The notes beneath the pieces are model-generated. The model had not been told where the DNA came from, did not search any database, and was given only the letters and a program-made list of their open reading frames with translations. The translations under genes were made by a program, and so were the position numbers. This document shows, piece after piece, positions 24,601-28,699 of a DNA stretch of 64,000 bases. Within the stretch, counting starts at the first letter, position 1, and every line of letters starts with the position of its first letter. Where the stretch lies: contig NC_065405.1 in NCBI RefSeq assembly GCF_024362695.1, positions 18,319,420 through 18,383,419 of the forward strand. Direction: 5' to 3'. The stretch comes from Pectinophora gossypiella. Lineage: Eukaryota; Arthropoda; Insecta; Lepidoptera; Gelechiidae.

Positions 24601-26578
24601 GCCTCCATGGTCCAGTAGTTGAGCGTTGGGCTCACAATCTGGAGGCACTGGGTTCGAATCCCGGTGGGGACATATCGCAAAAATCATAGTATCATCAATC
24701 ATAGTTAGTTAGGTTAGGACATTACAGGCTGATGATCTGAATGCCTGAAAGAAATGATCCGTGCTTCGGAAGGCGCGTTAAGCCGTTGGTCCCGGTTACT
24801 ACTTACTGATGTAAAAAAGTAGTCGTTACGTGAGCCATGTCAGGGGCCTTTGGCGGCTCAATAATAACCCTGACATCAGGGTTCATGAGGCTGGTAATAT
24901 TCCACCTTACAATTCATACGATAAGAAGACTAAAATTATACATATATAACACCTAAAAGTTGCCTGGAGTAAATTGCTACCTTAGCAATTTAGTTCGGCT
25001 AGTGGGTCATTGATCAGCAAAAATTTAGTATCGATCGCCATCGACTCGCAAAGAAAAAGAAGAAGTGGGTCATGTCTGTTAAGTGTGTAATGTTTTCTTC
25101 TGTGTGCGTTAAATAGTTAATGAATATTATGAAGGTTTGGTAGGGTTGAGAAGGCCTTGTTGACGCCGTTGCCGTTGCCCCCAGAGGAGGCGGGCCGCGC
25201 GGTGACGGACTCGAGCGCGGAGTCGTCGGCGGGCCGCCCGCCGCCGCGGCCGCACGACACGGCGCGGCGCCGCCCGCGCCGCCACCACGCGCCCGGCGGC
25301 GCCAGGTCGGTTGCGCGATCACTTTGTAGTCTAACTAATGTTATCTCTAATTCTTACCCGAATGCGGTGAAGCGAAAAGGAGGGTAATGGTGCTTGACCT
25401 CTATGTATGTATGTGTGTATGCACTTCTATTCCATAACTATCTGTCATAATTTAACAAATAAGGTGTCACTAGAAGCGTCTTGATTGTCCGGTGGCAAGT
25501 CCGATGGTTGTAGACTATGGCGCCCTCTAGACGACATAACTGAGCACGAAAAAGAAATTCGAATGGTAATGTGTTGATTATCAAATGAAAGGGTTTAATT
25601 TGCACATTACAAACATGTTCATAATATTACTAGCTTTTAATTGCGGGTTTCCTTGTCTTTACTCGATAATTACGTTGAAATGATAATAATATTAATACTC
25701 AGACATGTTCCGGATAGGTTTTATCTCTAAATATGATTGAATTTTAGTTTTTAAACTTATAATTGTTTTGCTTTATCTATTTAATAGTTTTTAACATTTT
25801 TTGACGTGACTTATTGTGTGTACATTTTCCGCAAATGGCATTCACGACTTGTCCGGACAAATGGATAGCGCTCGTAGGATAGCGCTGACGTTGAGCCCAA
25901 TCTCGCATGATATATGAAAAGAAATTCCTAATGTAGAAAATTCCTCGTTTTTAAAATAACTCAGGGTCTAAATTCGGAAACCTTTACTATTTTGCAGATA
26001 TAGTAGAGACTTAGAGAGTGCTGAAAAGAAGTTCCCTCATAAATCTAAACTCAATCTTTTTAGTTTGGTACGACGTTACCGCCATCTAACAGTGAAGTTC
26101 AGAAACGCAATAGTAAAAGAATGGAAGCGTAAGTTAAAAGCCTAGAGAGGAATGCACGGTTACAAATCACAAGCTTGGAAATCGTGAAGTTCAAAAAAAG
26201 AACACTAGATGGCTTTTTTATCCTGGAAGGCAGAAGGTCCTCGGGGCTAAACAATGGAAAAAGTACAATAAATTCAGAAGTGACGCCATCTGTTGATGCA
26301 ACGTTACCTAGCTAACTGTAACGTAAAACGCTCTAAGAGCAAACCGTTCACAAGACAAAAATTTAAACATTGTACCAATGGCTACCGATAGATGTCTCTA
26401 AATTATTTTCTATCGAATGGCTGGGTCAAAGATAAATTAGGTATAAAATGTTAATCTAGAAATAGATGCCATTTCACTACTTGGCTGGATCTTTGGATTC
26501 TATATTTTATTATAATTTTGTTTCAGATATCAACAACGACAGGAGCAGGAAAGGCGAGACTTTACAATACACGTATAA
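3510..26578 (+). CDS. Dscam-like: Dscam-family Ig/FN3 cell-adhesion receptor, 32 exons, 5' end outside window
   Basis: A single-pass neuronal/immune-type adhesion receptor of the Dscam family, expected at the cell surface as a homophilic recognition molecule (family knowledge). Joining the 32 exons listed below gives 5,063 coding bases; after the 2 bases that finish a split codon, 5,061 remain, exactly 1,687 codons including the stop, and every junction is phase-consistent. Domain order: second half of Ig2, Ig3 to Ig9, FN3-1 to FN3-4, Ig10, FN3-5, FN3-6, transmembrane helix, cytoplasmic tail. This 9 Ig - 4 FN3 - 1 Ig - 2 FN3 layout is diagnostic of Dscam. The tail carries YTSSP and EISPYATF, which I associate with the Dscam2/3/4-type paralogs rather than Dscam1, from memory. 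No tandem alternative exons are seen. The signal peptide, Ig1 and first half of Ig2 are missing and should lie upstream. Odd features: one GC-AG intron, an 11-glycine tract in Ig4, a degenerate duplicate of the first exon, and a strong GC difference between exon groups. Confidence 0.93.
3671..3802 (+). pseudogene. Degenerate tandem copy of the Ig2 exon
   Basis: Starting at 3677, 25 codons align without gaps to exon A from 3536: 56 of 75 bases and 18 of 25 residues are identical, including NDVSS-SCEVQH and the Ig cysteine. Next comes a 10 base deletion relative to exon A, then matching sequence to AATGTCTCGC. The copy of the donor reads AAGAGT instead of GTGAGT, so it cannot splice there. The similarity continues a few bases into the old intron, showing genomic duplication of about 141 bases, not retrocopying. 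It starts directly after exon A's donor with no acceptor of its own. It stays in frame with exon A, so intron retention would translate it. Confidence 0.85.
4132..4249 (+). CDS. Dscam-like: Dscam-like exon B: first half of Ig3
   Basis: Acceptor GATTGCAG ending at 4131, donor GTACGC at 4250; phase 1 in, 2 out. Encodes PSGSMAPRIVAVSEEETV, then LEGADIRLVCCAIGNPPPTY: the B-strand cysteine and the G-N-P-P-P turn of an Ig domain. Confidence 0.9.
4583..4793 (+). CDS. Dscam-like: Dscam-like exon C: second half of Ig3 and start of Ig4
   Basis: Acceptor TATGTTGCAG ending at 4582, donor GTGCGT at 4794; phase 2 in, 0 out. Starts with the C-strand tryptophan (WFRHTNGRLSP). It runs through TDAGVWTCRAHNQHGE, the D-x-G-x-W-x-C motif of the F strand, to the Ig4 linker SALLVTVHPQLQ. 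GC-rich third positions. Confidence 0.92.
4794..7463 (+). other. Intron between Ig3 and Ig4 exons
   Basis: 2,670 bases. Mostly AT-rich without coding signal. A dispersed repeat lies at about 6270-6475 (see separate entry). No alternative Ig exon with splice sites was found. Confidence 0.7.
6270..6475 (+). repeat. Dispersed repeat R2 (LINE-like 3' region), copy 1
   Basis: Shares a long segment with the reverse complement of 47515-47890: a GCATTAACTACTTGGCCGGA block, the GAGAGTGCCCAGTTGGGCG block and the GGTCGATAGCGATAAGCGCT block occur in both, in the same order. A shorter related piece is at 25845-25900. Class is uncertain; a LINE untranslated region is my guess. Confidence 0.7.
7464..7701 (+). 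CDS. Dscam-like: Dscam-like exon D: Ig4 with poly-glycine insert
   Basis: Acceptor TACTTCCCAG ending at 7463, donor GTAACA at 7702; phase 0 in, 1 out. Encodes VANSGSSVTFNCSVS, eleven glycines, then EPRVRWLHDGVPV and HRGMYQCFAERDLDTAQASA. The closing RGMYQCF and AELRLG blocks are typical of Dscam Ig4. Nineteen residues separate the B-strand cysteine from the C-strand tryptophan, about eight more than I expect for the family; the excess is the glycine tract. Confidence 0.93.
7509..7541 (+). repeat. (GGGGGC)n-type simple repeat coding for 11 glycines
   Basis: Alternating GGC and GGG codons make a near-perfect GGGGGC hexamer tract within the Ig4 exon. Such G-runs can form quadruplexes and vary in length by slippage in multiples of whole codons here. 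The antisense frame reads poly-proline, which is only its shadow. Confidence 0.95.
7886..8050 (-). mobile_element. SINE family S2, partial copy
   Basis: Reverse complement of the body of the SINE at 2544-2868. Shared blocks are the ACAGAAGCGACTGCCTGTCT block, the AACCCGCGAAGGGAAAACCAGC block and AATGCATTTCTCAG. The tRNA-like head is absent. Confidence 0.8.
10745..11016 (-). mobile_element. SINE family S1, nearly full-length
   Basis: On the minus strand it begins with a tRNA-like head: box A TGGTCCAGTGG, and box B as GGTTTGAATCC. The S1 body follows (ATCACTTTGTGATCCCTAGT, the GATCCGTGCTTCGGAAGGCA block, AAGCCGTTGGTCCCGGTTAC). Matches other S1 copies at 24599, 34700, 53936 and 54877. Confidence 0.88.
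11040..11190 (-). mobile_element. SINE family S1, partial head copy
   Basis: A second, more diverged S1 fragment in the same orientation, next to the previous one. It retains the CCACTGGGATTCGAAC box B region and the CAAACTAGGGATTGCAAAGT block. Confidence 0.75.
11278..11700. repeat. Dispersed repeat beginning CAGGGTGTTAGTGACATC
   Basis: Two internal blocks resemble each other: GTGACATCGAAACGAAATCT with GGAATTTTCCGTCGCAAAA-like sequence appears near 11286-11365 and again near 11472-11560. The 3' part has inverted similarity (ACTCAGAATCATGAGATGAATCATCC). It resembles a common lepidopteran interspersed repeat, recognised from memory only. Confidence 0.55.
14969..15122 (+). CDS. Dscam-like: Dscam-like exon E: first half of Ig5
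   Basis: Acceptor TTCGTTCCAG ending at 14968, donor GTACAT at 15123; phase 1 in, 2 out. Encodes TAPELHYTFIEQALHPGPAL, then HCAASGAPPPRFTWLIDNQP, closely following the PGPS-LKCVASGNPTP-ITW pattern of Dscam Ig5. Confidence 0.93.
15160..15300 (-). mobile_element. SINE family S1, degenerate fragment in an intron
   Basis: In reverse complement it shows weakened S1 tail blocks: CACTAACCCTGGTGTCTAAG, GTTGAGCCGAAAGAGGTCCC and GGATTAACGTGCTTTCCAAA correspond to the S1 3' half. No intact head. Confidence 0.55.
15576..15724 (+). CDS. Dscam-like: Dscam-like exon F: second half of Ig5
   Basis: Acceptor TATTCCACAG ending at 15575, donor GTAACA at 15725; phase 2 in, 1 out. Encodes SISHMMSPSGDVVSFLNLTA and RPEDGGRYTCRAHNSRGHVE, ending HSTRLNVYG. 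SGDVVSFLN, DGG-Y-C and LNVYG are strong Dscam Ig5 hallmarks. Confidence 0.95.
15838..15928 (+). CDS. Dscam-like: Dscam-like exon G: first half of Ig6
   Basis: Acceptor GTGCTGCAG ending at 15837, donor GTTGAT at 15929; phase 1 in, 2 out. Encodes PPSIRNIGPVRVVAGVNTTI then YCPYSGFPIS, matching the IVAGE-CPVAGYPI pattern of Ig6. Confidence 0.9.
16143..16324 (+). CDS. Dscam-like: Dscam-like exon H: second half of Ig6
   Basis: Acceptor after a T-run (TTTTTTTTCAG ending at 16142), donor GTCAGT at 16325; phase 2 in, 1 out. Encodes EIRWQRGG, GELLLWPAEQADAGVYSCRV and QYAQKDVQIFVR, with the C-strand Trp and F-strand DAGVYSC. Confidence 0.93.
16402..16547 (+). CDS. Dscam-like: Dscam-like exon I: first half of Ig7
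   Basis: Acceptor CTTTTGCAG ending at 16401, donor GTCAGA at 16548; phase 1 in, 0 out. Encodes PPKIAGFSFPTDLVEGSSIQ and GDKPVYFSWLKDGQHIPSNL. This corresponds to the P-I-PF-F domain that is alternatively spliced in Dscam1 (exon 9 cluster). Here it is a single constitutive pair of half-domain exons with introns under 100 bases on each side. Confidence 0.92.
16628..16763 (+). CDS. Dscam-like: Dscam-like exon J: second half of Ig7
   Basis: Acceptor TGTTTTCAG ending at 16627, donor GTGATT at 16764; phase 0 in, 1 out. Encodes VQEKSLDEFSFLIFSHVTSK, HSGEYTCVASNSAAEVNHTA, RLAVK. Confidence 0.93.
16840..16959 (+). CDS. Dscam-like: Dscam-like exon K: first half of Ig8
   Basis: Acceptor TTTTTCCAG ending at 16839, donor GTAATA at 16960; phase 1 in, 1 out. 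Encodes APSWVFEPQDVSVLLGTQIL then VNCATKGYPEPRTTWLKGH, matching the PPRW-EP-D / C-A-GFPKP-TW pattern of Ig8. Confidence 0.94.
17053..17229 (+). CDS. Dscam-like: Dscam-like exon L: second half of Ig8
   Basis: Acceptor TAATTACAG ending at 17052, donor GTTTGT at 17230 (weak); phase 1 in, 1 out. Encodes LQFSVLSNGSLSISPAAHHH then EGQYMCRAENGIGRGLSKII. EG-Y-C-A-NGIG-GLS is the signature end of Dscam Ig8. Confidence 0.95.
17358..17502 (+). CDS. Dscam-like: Dscam-like exon M: first half of Ig9 (GC donor)
   Basis: Acceptor TGCATTTTAG ending at 17357; phase 1 in, 2 out. Encodes PAHFEFSSRNMTVKRTAQAT then LQCDARGDAPIQLQWTHNMK. The donor is AG|GCAAGT: the only way to stay in frame with exon N is to splice at GC (17503-17504). 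Confidence 0.92.
17580..17728 (+). CDS. Dscam-like: Dscam-like exon N: second half of Ig9
   Basis: Acceptor TTGTTTTCAG ending at 17579, donor GTATGG at 17729; phase 2 in, 1 out. Encodes VSVSEKRSESGVSSQLSIAH, AERQDSGVYRCRAENAYGRD, ELLIYLAVQ. DSGVYRC-A-NAYG-D is the Ig9 F-G region. Confidence 0.94.
17804..18011 (+). CDS. Dscam-like: Dscam-like exon O: first part of FN3-1
   Basis: Acceptor TTTATTTATCAG ending at 17803, donor GTAGGA at 18012; phase 1 in, 2 out. Encodes FPEAPRGLHVSRREARGAII, AWRRGYDGNARVQVYRLQYR, DDWTLAPTRDIPADRIYE. It opens with the P-E-A-P and W of an FN3 A-B region. It is longer than usual around RVVGDRHRTERDDW. Confidence 0.92.
18113..18267 (+). CDS. Dscam-like: Dscam-like exon P: second part of FN3-1
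   Basis: Acceptor TTTTCCAG ending at 18112, donor GTAAGG at 18268; phase 2 in, 1 out. Encodes LEYRVESLRPATAYALRLAA, VNAIGDSEYSDSIIVQTLEE: L-P-T-Y-R--A-N-IG-S-S, the FN3 E-G strands. Confidence 0.95.
18352..18422 (+). CDS. Dscam-like: Dscam-like exon Q: start of FN3-2
   Basis: Acceptor after a T-run (TTTCTTTAG ending at 18351), donor GTAAAC at 18423; phase 1 in, 0 out. Encodes APSDPPHNVQVQATAPGELL and IKWQ, the APS-PP-N-V-V-W opening of FN3-2. Only 71 bases. Confidence 0.93.
18512..18746 (+). CDS. Dscam-like: Dscam-like exon R: rest of FN3-2
   Basis: Acceptor AAATTGCAG ending at 18511, donor GTAATA at 18747; phase 0 in, 1 out. Encodes APPQDSWNGELLGYVVTWKE, then THAHYEVRVRAFNAVGAGPS. PP---WNGE-LGY-V and Y-V-V-AFN-VGAGP are the strongest Dscam FN3-2 motifs. 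Confidence 0.96.
18909..19036 (+). CDS. Dscam-like: Dscam-like exon S: first part of FN3-3
   Basis: Acceptor TCTAATTGCAG ending at 18908, donor GTAACC at 19037; phase 1 in, 0 out. Encodes PEAPPDRVRCEPLSAQSIRV, WWEPPPLATRGGVLLGYELL, YE. Confidence 0.93.
19304..19472 (+). CDS. Dscam-like: Dscam-like exon T: second part of FN3-3
   Basis: Acceptor CTTACTTCAG ending at 19303, donor GTAAGT at 19473; phase 0 in, 1 out. Encodes SGGMETVLQSLQRAANYSIT, IRARTAAGAGPASAPVYCTT, HED. L-NY-I---A-T-AG-G--S-P--C-T is the FN3-3 ending typical of Dscam. Confidence 0.95.
19710..19830 (+). CDS. Dscam-like: Dscam-like exon U: first part of FN3-4
   Basis: Acceptor TAGTTCCAG ending at 19709, donor GTTTGG at 19831; phase 1 in, 2 out. 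Encodes APADIKALASSEDSVVVSWL, SPTQRNGKIKHYSVYNRPQ: AP-DIKAL plus VSW--P---NG-I--Y-VY, the FN3-4 start. Confidence 0.94.
20107..20279 (+). CDS. Dscam-like: Dscam-like exon V: second part of FN3-4
   Basis: Acceptor TACCTTCAG ending at 20106, donor GTAACA at 20280; phase 2 in, 1 out. Encodes QMEVRGLQEQQVYEFWVTAA, TSSGEGEMSAVVARKPNA. YEFWVTA-T--GEG is a hallmark of Dscam FN3-4. Confidence 0.96.
20441..20520. repeat. Dispersed repeat R1, copy 2
   Basis: Matches 40-112 over ATTCAACGTAATTATCATGG and TTGTTGAAGGTCAATGTAAC with a few substitutions. It lies in the intron before the Ig10 exon. Confidence 0.65.
20706..20888 (+). CDS. Dscam-like: Dscam-like exon W: first half of Ig10
   Basis: Acceptor ATTTTTGCAG ending at 20705, donor GTAAGT at 20889; phase 1 in, 1 out. 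Encodes APAKITSFGRRIYAAIGRRV, RIPCGAVGVPAPLRSWSRRR, then DPRFLLEGHHLVILS. APAKI-SF and PC-AVG-P-P---W are the family pattern for the Ig inserted between FN3-4 and FN3-5. An arginine-rich C-D loop is unusual. Confidence 0.92.
   Translation, partial: LQRRSPRSGVVFTRRLGGVCASPAGRWACLRRCGRGVAEDRRRPSSATRGSCLKDIILLY
21070..21267 (+). CDS. Dscam-like: Dscam-like exon X: end of Ig10 and start of FN3-5
   Basis: Acceptor CGTTCGCAG ending at 21069, donor GTGAGT at 21268; phase 1 in, 1 out. Encodes SVSDNYTCTVRNPWGEERAV then APPPPPQLALAGAGAARLHL and TWQADADVHATGANIH. It has the Ig10 F-strand cysteine, a PPPPP linker and the FN3-5 tryptophan. Very GC-rich. Confidence 0.9.
21477..21665 (+). CDS. Dscam-like: Dscam-like exon Y: rest of FN3-5
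   Basis: Acceptor ACATTTCCAG ending at 21476, donor GTAAGT at 21666; phase 1 in, 1 out. Encodes YTLEYCREDEKVCQSVRLAG, LERLACGAAYRVRLIAHNAV, GASPPSTDLIVSTKGG. L-CG--Y-V---N-VG---S--L---TKG is the Dscam FN3-5 end. Confidence 0.95.
22011..22298 (+). CDS. Dscam-like: Dscam-like exon Z: FN3-6
   Basis: Acceptor AATCCACAG ending at 22010, donor GTAAGG at 22299; phase 1 in, 1 out. A whole FN3 domain in one exon: KPASEKDLISTNSTCVRLNL, LTWDSNGCPLTQFQVSIRGI, then WYRLKVVATSAAGTTLGNYY, FSTLTEDG. GCP---F-V and WY-L-V-A---AG are the Dscam FN3-6 signature. Confidence 0.96.
22596..22731 (+). CDS. Dscam-like: Dscam-like exon AA: juxtamembrane stalk and transmembrane helix
   Basis: Acceptor AATTCCAG ending at 22595, donor GTATCA at 22732; phase 1 in, 2 out. 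Encodes RIPAPAQFPPDGEGGGEH followed at 22652-22723 by a 24-residue helix, ATVVLAAAGCALVAALLLLA then GLAW, and a WRRR stop-transfer. This orients the tail to the cytosol. Confidence 0.93.
23021..23169 (+). CDS. Dscam-like: Dscam-like exon AB: cytoplasmic tail, YTSSP segment
   Basis: Acceptor CTTTTTGTAG ending at 23020, donor GTGAGT at 23170; phase 2 in, 1 out. Encodes PSKSCLRGGYVQGDMSEEED, KCAERDNRRNTQQVYTSSPS, KLPGKKEHQ. QQVYTSSP-KLP matches my memory of Dscam2/4-type tails. Confidence 0.92.
23736..23927 (+). CDS. Dscam-like: Dscam-like exon AC: cytoplasmic tail with PYATF motif
   Basis: Acceptor ATTTTGGCAG ending at 23735, donor GTACAC at 23928; phase 1 in, 1 out. Encodes MYEISPYATFSMSGGAAPPA, then an Ala/Pro-rich stretch, RGLNAHKHRSPTHS. 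PYATF is the conserved tyrosine-containing tail motif of arthropod Dscams. Extremely GC-rich; the long minus-strand frames here are shadows. Confidence 0.94.
24301..24429 (+). CDS. Dscam-like: Dscam-like exon AD: cytoplasmic tail, acidic/serine segment
   Basis: Acceptor AGGTTTCCAG ending at 24300, donor GTATAC at 24430; phase 1 in, 1 out. Encodes EYTLSRAMTLMVRRSESDSD, SSGSPCADCSASVSYRMPQH, AK. It contains a short SESDSDSS acidic-serine run, a plausible casein-kinase target (inference). Confidence 0.9.
24599..24930 (+). mobile_element. SINE family S1, full-length, in an intron
   Basis: Head with a near box A (TGGTCCAGTAG) and perfect box B (GGTTCGAATCC), then the S1 body and the 3' blocks CCCTGACATCAGGGTTCATG and CGATAAGAAGA. 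Sits between cytoplasmic exons AD and AE, sense orientation. Confidence 0.88.
25185..25305 (+). CDS. Dscam-like: Dscam-like exon AE: cytoplasmic tail, Arg/Pro-rich segment
   Basis: Acceptor GTTGCCCCCAG ending at 25184, donor GTCGGT at 25306; phase 1 in, 2 out. Encodes EAGRAVTDSSAESSAGRPPP, RPHDTARRRPRRHHAPGGA. Acceptance rests on splice sites, correct phase and compositional similarity to neighbours; conservation cannot be judged here. Confidence 0.85.
25845..25900 (+). repeat. Dispersed repeat R2, small fragment
   Basis: CGCAAATGGCATTCACGACT, then TGTCCGGACAAATGGATAGC resembles the start of the copy at 6285-6325. Lies in the last intron. Confidence 0.6.
26527..26578 (+). CDS. Dscam-like: Dscam-like last coding exon: RDFTIHV C terminus
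   Basis: Acceptor TTTTGTTTCAG ending at 26526; phase 2 in. Encodes YQQRQEQERRDFTIHV and stop TAA at 26576-26578. A hydrophobic residue at the last and third-last positions (I-H-V) fits a class II PDZ-binding C terminus (family rule, not tested). The preceding intron is 1,221 bases. Confidence 0.9.
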
Positions 26579-27400
26579 AATGATTAAGACAATAAAGACT
26601 GCTGAAAGCAAACTTTAGGAAATAATAAAATTTAATTAATATATTGAAATTGTTACTAGAATAATTATCGTTTTAGATAAATTACAATAAGGGTTAAACA
26701 ATGTAATTAGGTGGATATTTTTATCAGTTTTGTACATTCGATTGTCAGGGCCTATTTGGTAAAGAAATTGTAAGAAAATTGAAAATTTTTAAAATGTATT
26801 TTTAATTTAATTTTTAACTAGTAACTTTCTATAATTACAAAAACCTATTGATCGGTGTTCATTTTCAATAGCGGGTATAGTCACAAAACGATTGCCATAT
26901 CTGAAATTTGTATAAAGTAGATAATAAATAATGAAATCAATAAAATAAGTACAACACTCATCGTTAGCAGAATTATAGAAAAATATTATAAACTGTTTAA
27001 ATTAAACATTTTGTACCAGTTTTCTAACTTATTAATTTTCATGAAAATTCCGGGGGTTTAAAAAGGCCACATCAAAGCGATTATCTAAAAAAACAATATT
27101 GCTATTTGACATTTGTTCGCATTGAAATGAAATGAAATGAAATTTATTGCGCACTTTATATGCACAAGTGTCAAGTTACTTCGATGTGGCTTTTTTAACG
27201 CACTGATGTATGTTTAATTTCGAAATATGCGTCTTATATACAATAGGTATATCTTATAATGATGTTGTAGAAATGAAATATTGTTTACCTGTCGTGCCAA
27301 ATATTTGGTTACCAACTGTCACTGCCTGCGTTTAATATTGTAAATGTAAATACTTAACGATGTCGAAGAAGTTGAATAAATCGTGGCATTCTTTTACATG
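26579..27400 (+). other. Probable 3' UTR of the Dscam-like gene
   Basis: AT-rich with several possible poly(A) signals. A well-placed late one is AATAAA at 27375-27380; earlier ones occur just after the stop (about 26595 and 26625). A Pumilio-type element TGTAAATA lies at 27345-27352. A (GAAAT)n tract at 27123-27145 looks like a LINE tail in reverse. The true cleavage site is unknown. Confidence 0.5.
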
Positions 27401-27459
27401 GTGCTTATTTTAATTATTTGCGTAGCGTTGTCTTGACGGCGTGCGCTTACCTAACATGA

Positions 27460-27560
27460 TGATTTGACAGGTGCAGTCTTTTACAGAAGCGATTGCCTGT
27501 CACACCTTTCAACGCGCGAAGAGAAATCTAGCCAATGCAAATTCAAATACATTTTATAAA
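27460..27560 (-). mobile_element. SINE family S2, fragment
   Basis: TTGACAGGTGCAGTCTTTTA, then CAGAAGCGATTGCCTGTCAC and CGCGCGAAGAGAAATCTAGC match the S2 body in reverse complement. Lies just beyond the presumed gene end. Confidence 0.7.
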
Positions 27561-27836
27561 TTATAAAAGTAGTCTGTATAAGAGTACGTCCCACAACTGG
27601 GCTTCGATCTTCCCTTGATCAAACGAAGATCTTTCAAATATTTTAGAATACACAGATGTCCTTTCGATGATCACGCAGACCAAAGTAAAATTAATTGGTA
27701 TAACCATGATGATCTATGGCTGTTACCTGAACTTCTAACCTATGCGTAGGAGTGTTGCGTATTTCAATATCATTACAGAAATATATTATCTTACTTTAAA
27801 GATATTATAATTAATCATTTTAAATAACGACTACAT

Positions 27837-28160
27837 GCAGGGATCGACTGCTTTACATGTCCTCCGAAGCACATATCATCTTTAATTTCAGACGATTGGG
27901 TGATCAACCTACAATATCGTAACCCAATTAGGTATAATTAAAGCACATAATAACGATATGATATGAGACTCATATCCCCATTTAAACGCGGGAAGAACCC
28001 TTATTATGTGCTTTAATTATGATAATAACCGCGTAAACTTAAAACAATGTACAAATTAGGTATTACAAAGTGATTTTAGTGAAAGTTCCCCAACGGGAAT
28101 CGAACTCGGGACCTCCAGATCGCGAGACCAAAGCTCTTGCCACTAGACCAGGTCATCAGG
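27837..28160 (-). mobile_element. SINE family S1, interrupted by a palindromic element
   Basis: Two S1 pieces in minus orientation: the body at 27837-27935 (TGTCCTCCGAAGCACATATC, GATCAACCTACAATATCGTA) and the body/head at 28054-28160 (TTACAAAGTGATTTTAGTGA, AACGGGAATCGAACTCGGGA, TTGCCACTAGACCAG). They are contiguous once the 118 base insert is removed. Confidence 0.82.
27936..28053 (+). mobile_element. Palindromic mobile element P1, copy nested in a SINE
   Basis: Starts AATTAAAGCACATAATAACG and carries the inverted partner TTATTATGTGCTTTAATT ending near 28018, then a non-palindromic end running ACCGCGTAAACTTAAAACAA to ATGTACA. It is flanked by a 10 base direct repeat AATTAGGTAT (27926-27935 and 28054-28063). 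Same family as 59606-59800. Confidence 0.85.
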
Positions 28161-28504
28161 TGATTTTGGCGGTTCAAAGGAAGTTGTTAAATTATGTAGT
28201 TGAGAAGAGGCTTACACTGTGAATTATTTAAATCATTCTTGTGAGTCGTTAAATCAAGGAAATGTTAGTACGTGATGGAAGCTAAGAGCAAACTTCATCT
28301 GCAGCCAAAACTTTGGTGTTAGCCTAGAAAGTTCGCAATAACTTGAGTTTTGATGGCTTCCAATCGAAGCTATGGCAAGGAGCCAGGACCAGCCGGCCGC
28401 TGCTTTATGAAGTCGTTATTTGCAACTCCATTATAATACGCACTGCACTCCGAACAACATGTACTTATAATACTTCCAAAATCATTATCATGTCTCTGGG
28501 CGTT

Positions 28505-28695
28505 ATCCTGACCTGTAAATTTGACAGGTACGGTTTTTTATTGAAGAGACTTCTGTCTGACCTTCCAAACAGCGAAAGAAAAACCAGCCCACTACAGTCA
28601 CGTACGTCCGAAACGCATTTCTCGGCAATGTTTCCTCACGTGTTTTCCTTCAGCTTTAGGCACGTCAAGAATACTTAACTTACATCTTAATCCAA
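28505..28695 (-). mobile_element. SINE family S2, headless copy
   Basis: Reverse complement of the S2 body: TTTGACAGGTACGGTTTTTT, GACTTCTGTCTGACCTTCCA, GCGAAAGAAAAACCAGCCCA, ending in ATCTTAATCCAAACATGAAT. Head missing. Confidence 0.75.
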
Positions 28696-28699
28696 ACAT

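Noticed and set aside
24599..24680. Possible tRNA genes at SINE heads (also 2544, 34700, 51035, 53936, 54877)
   Set aside because: Box A and box B are present, but the stems do not close into a proper acceptor helix and each head continues into a shared SINE body.
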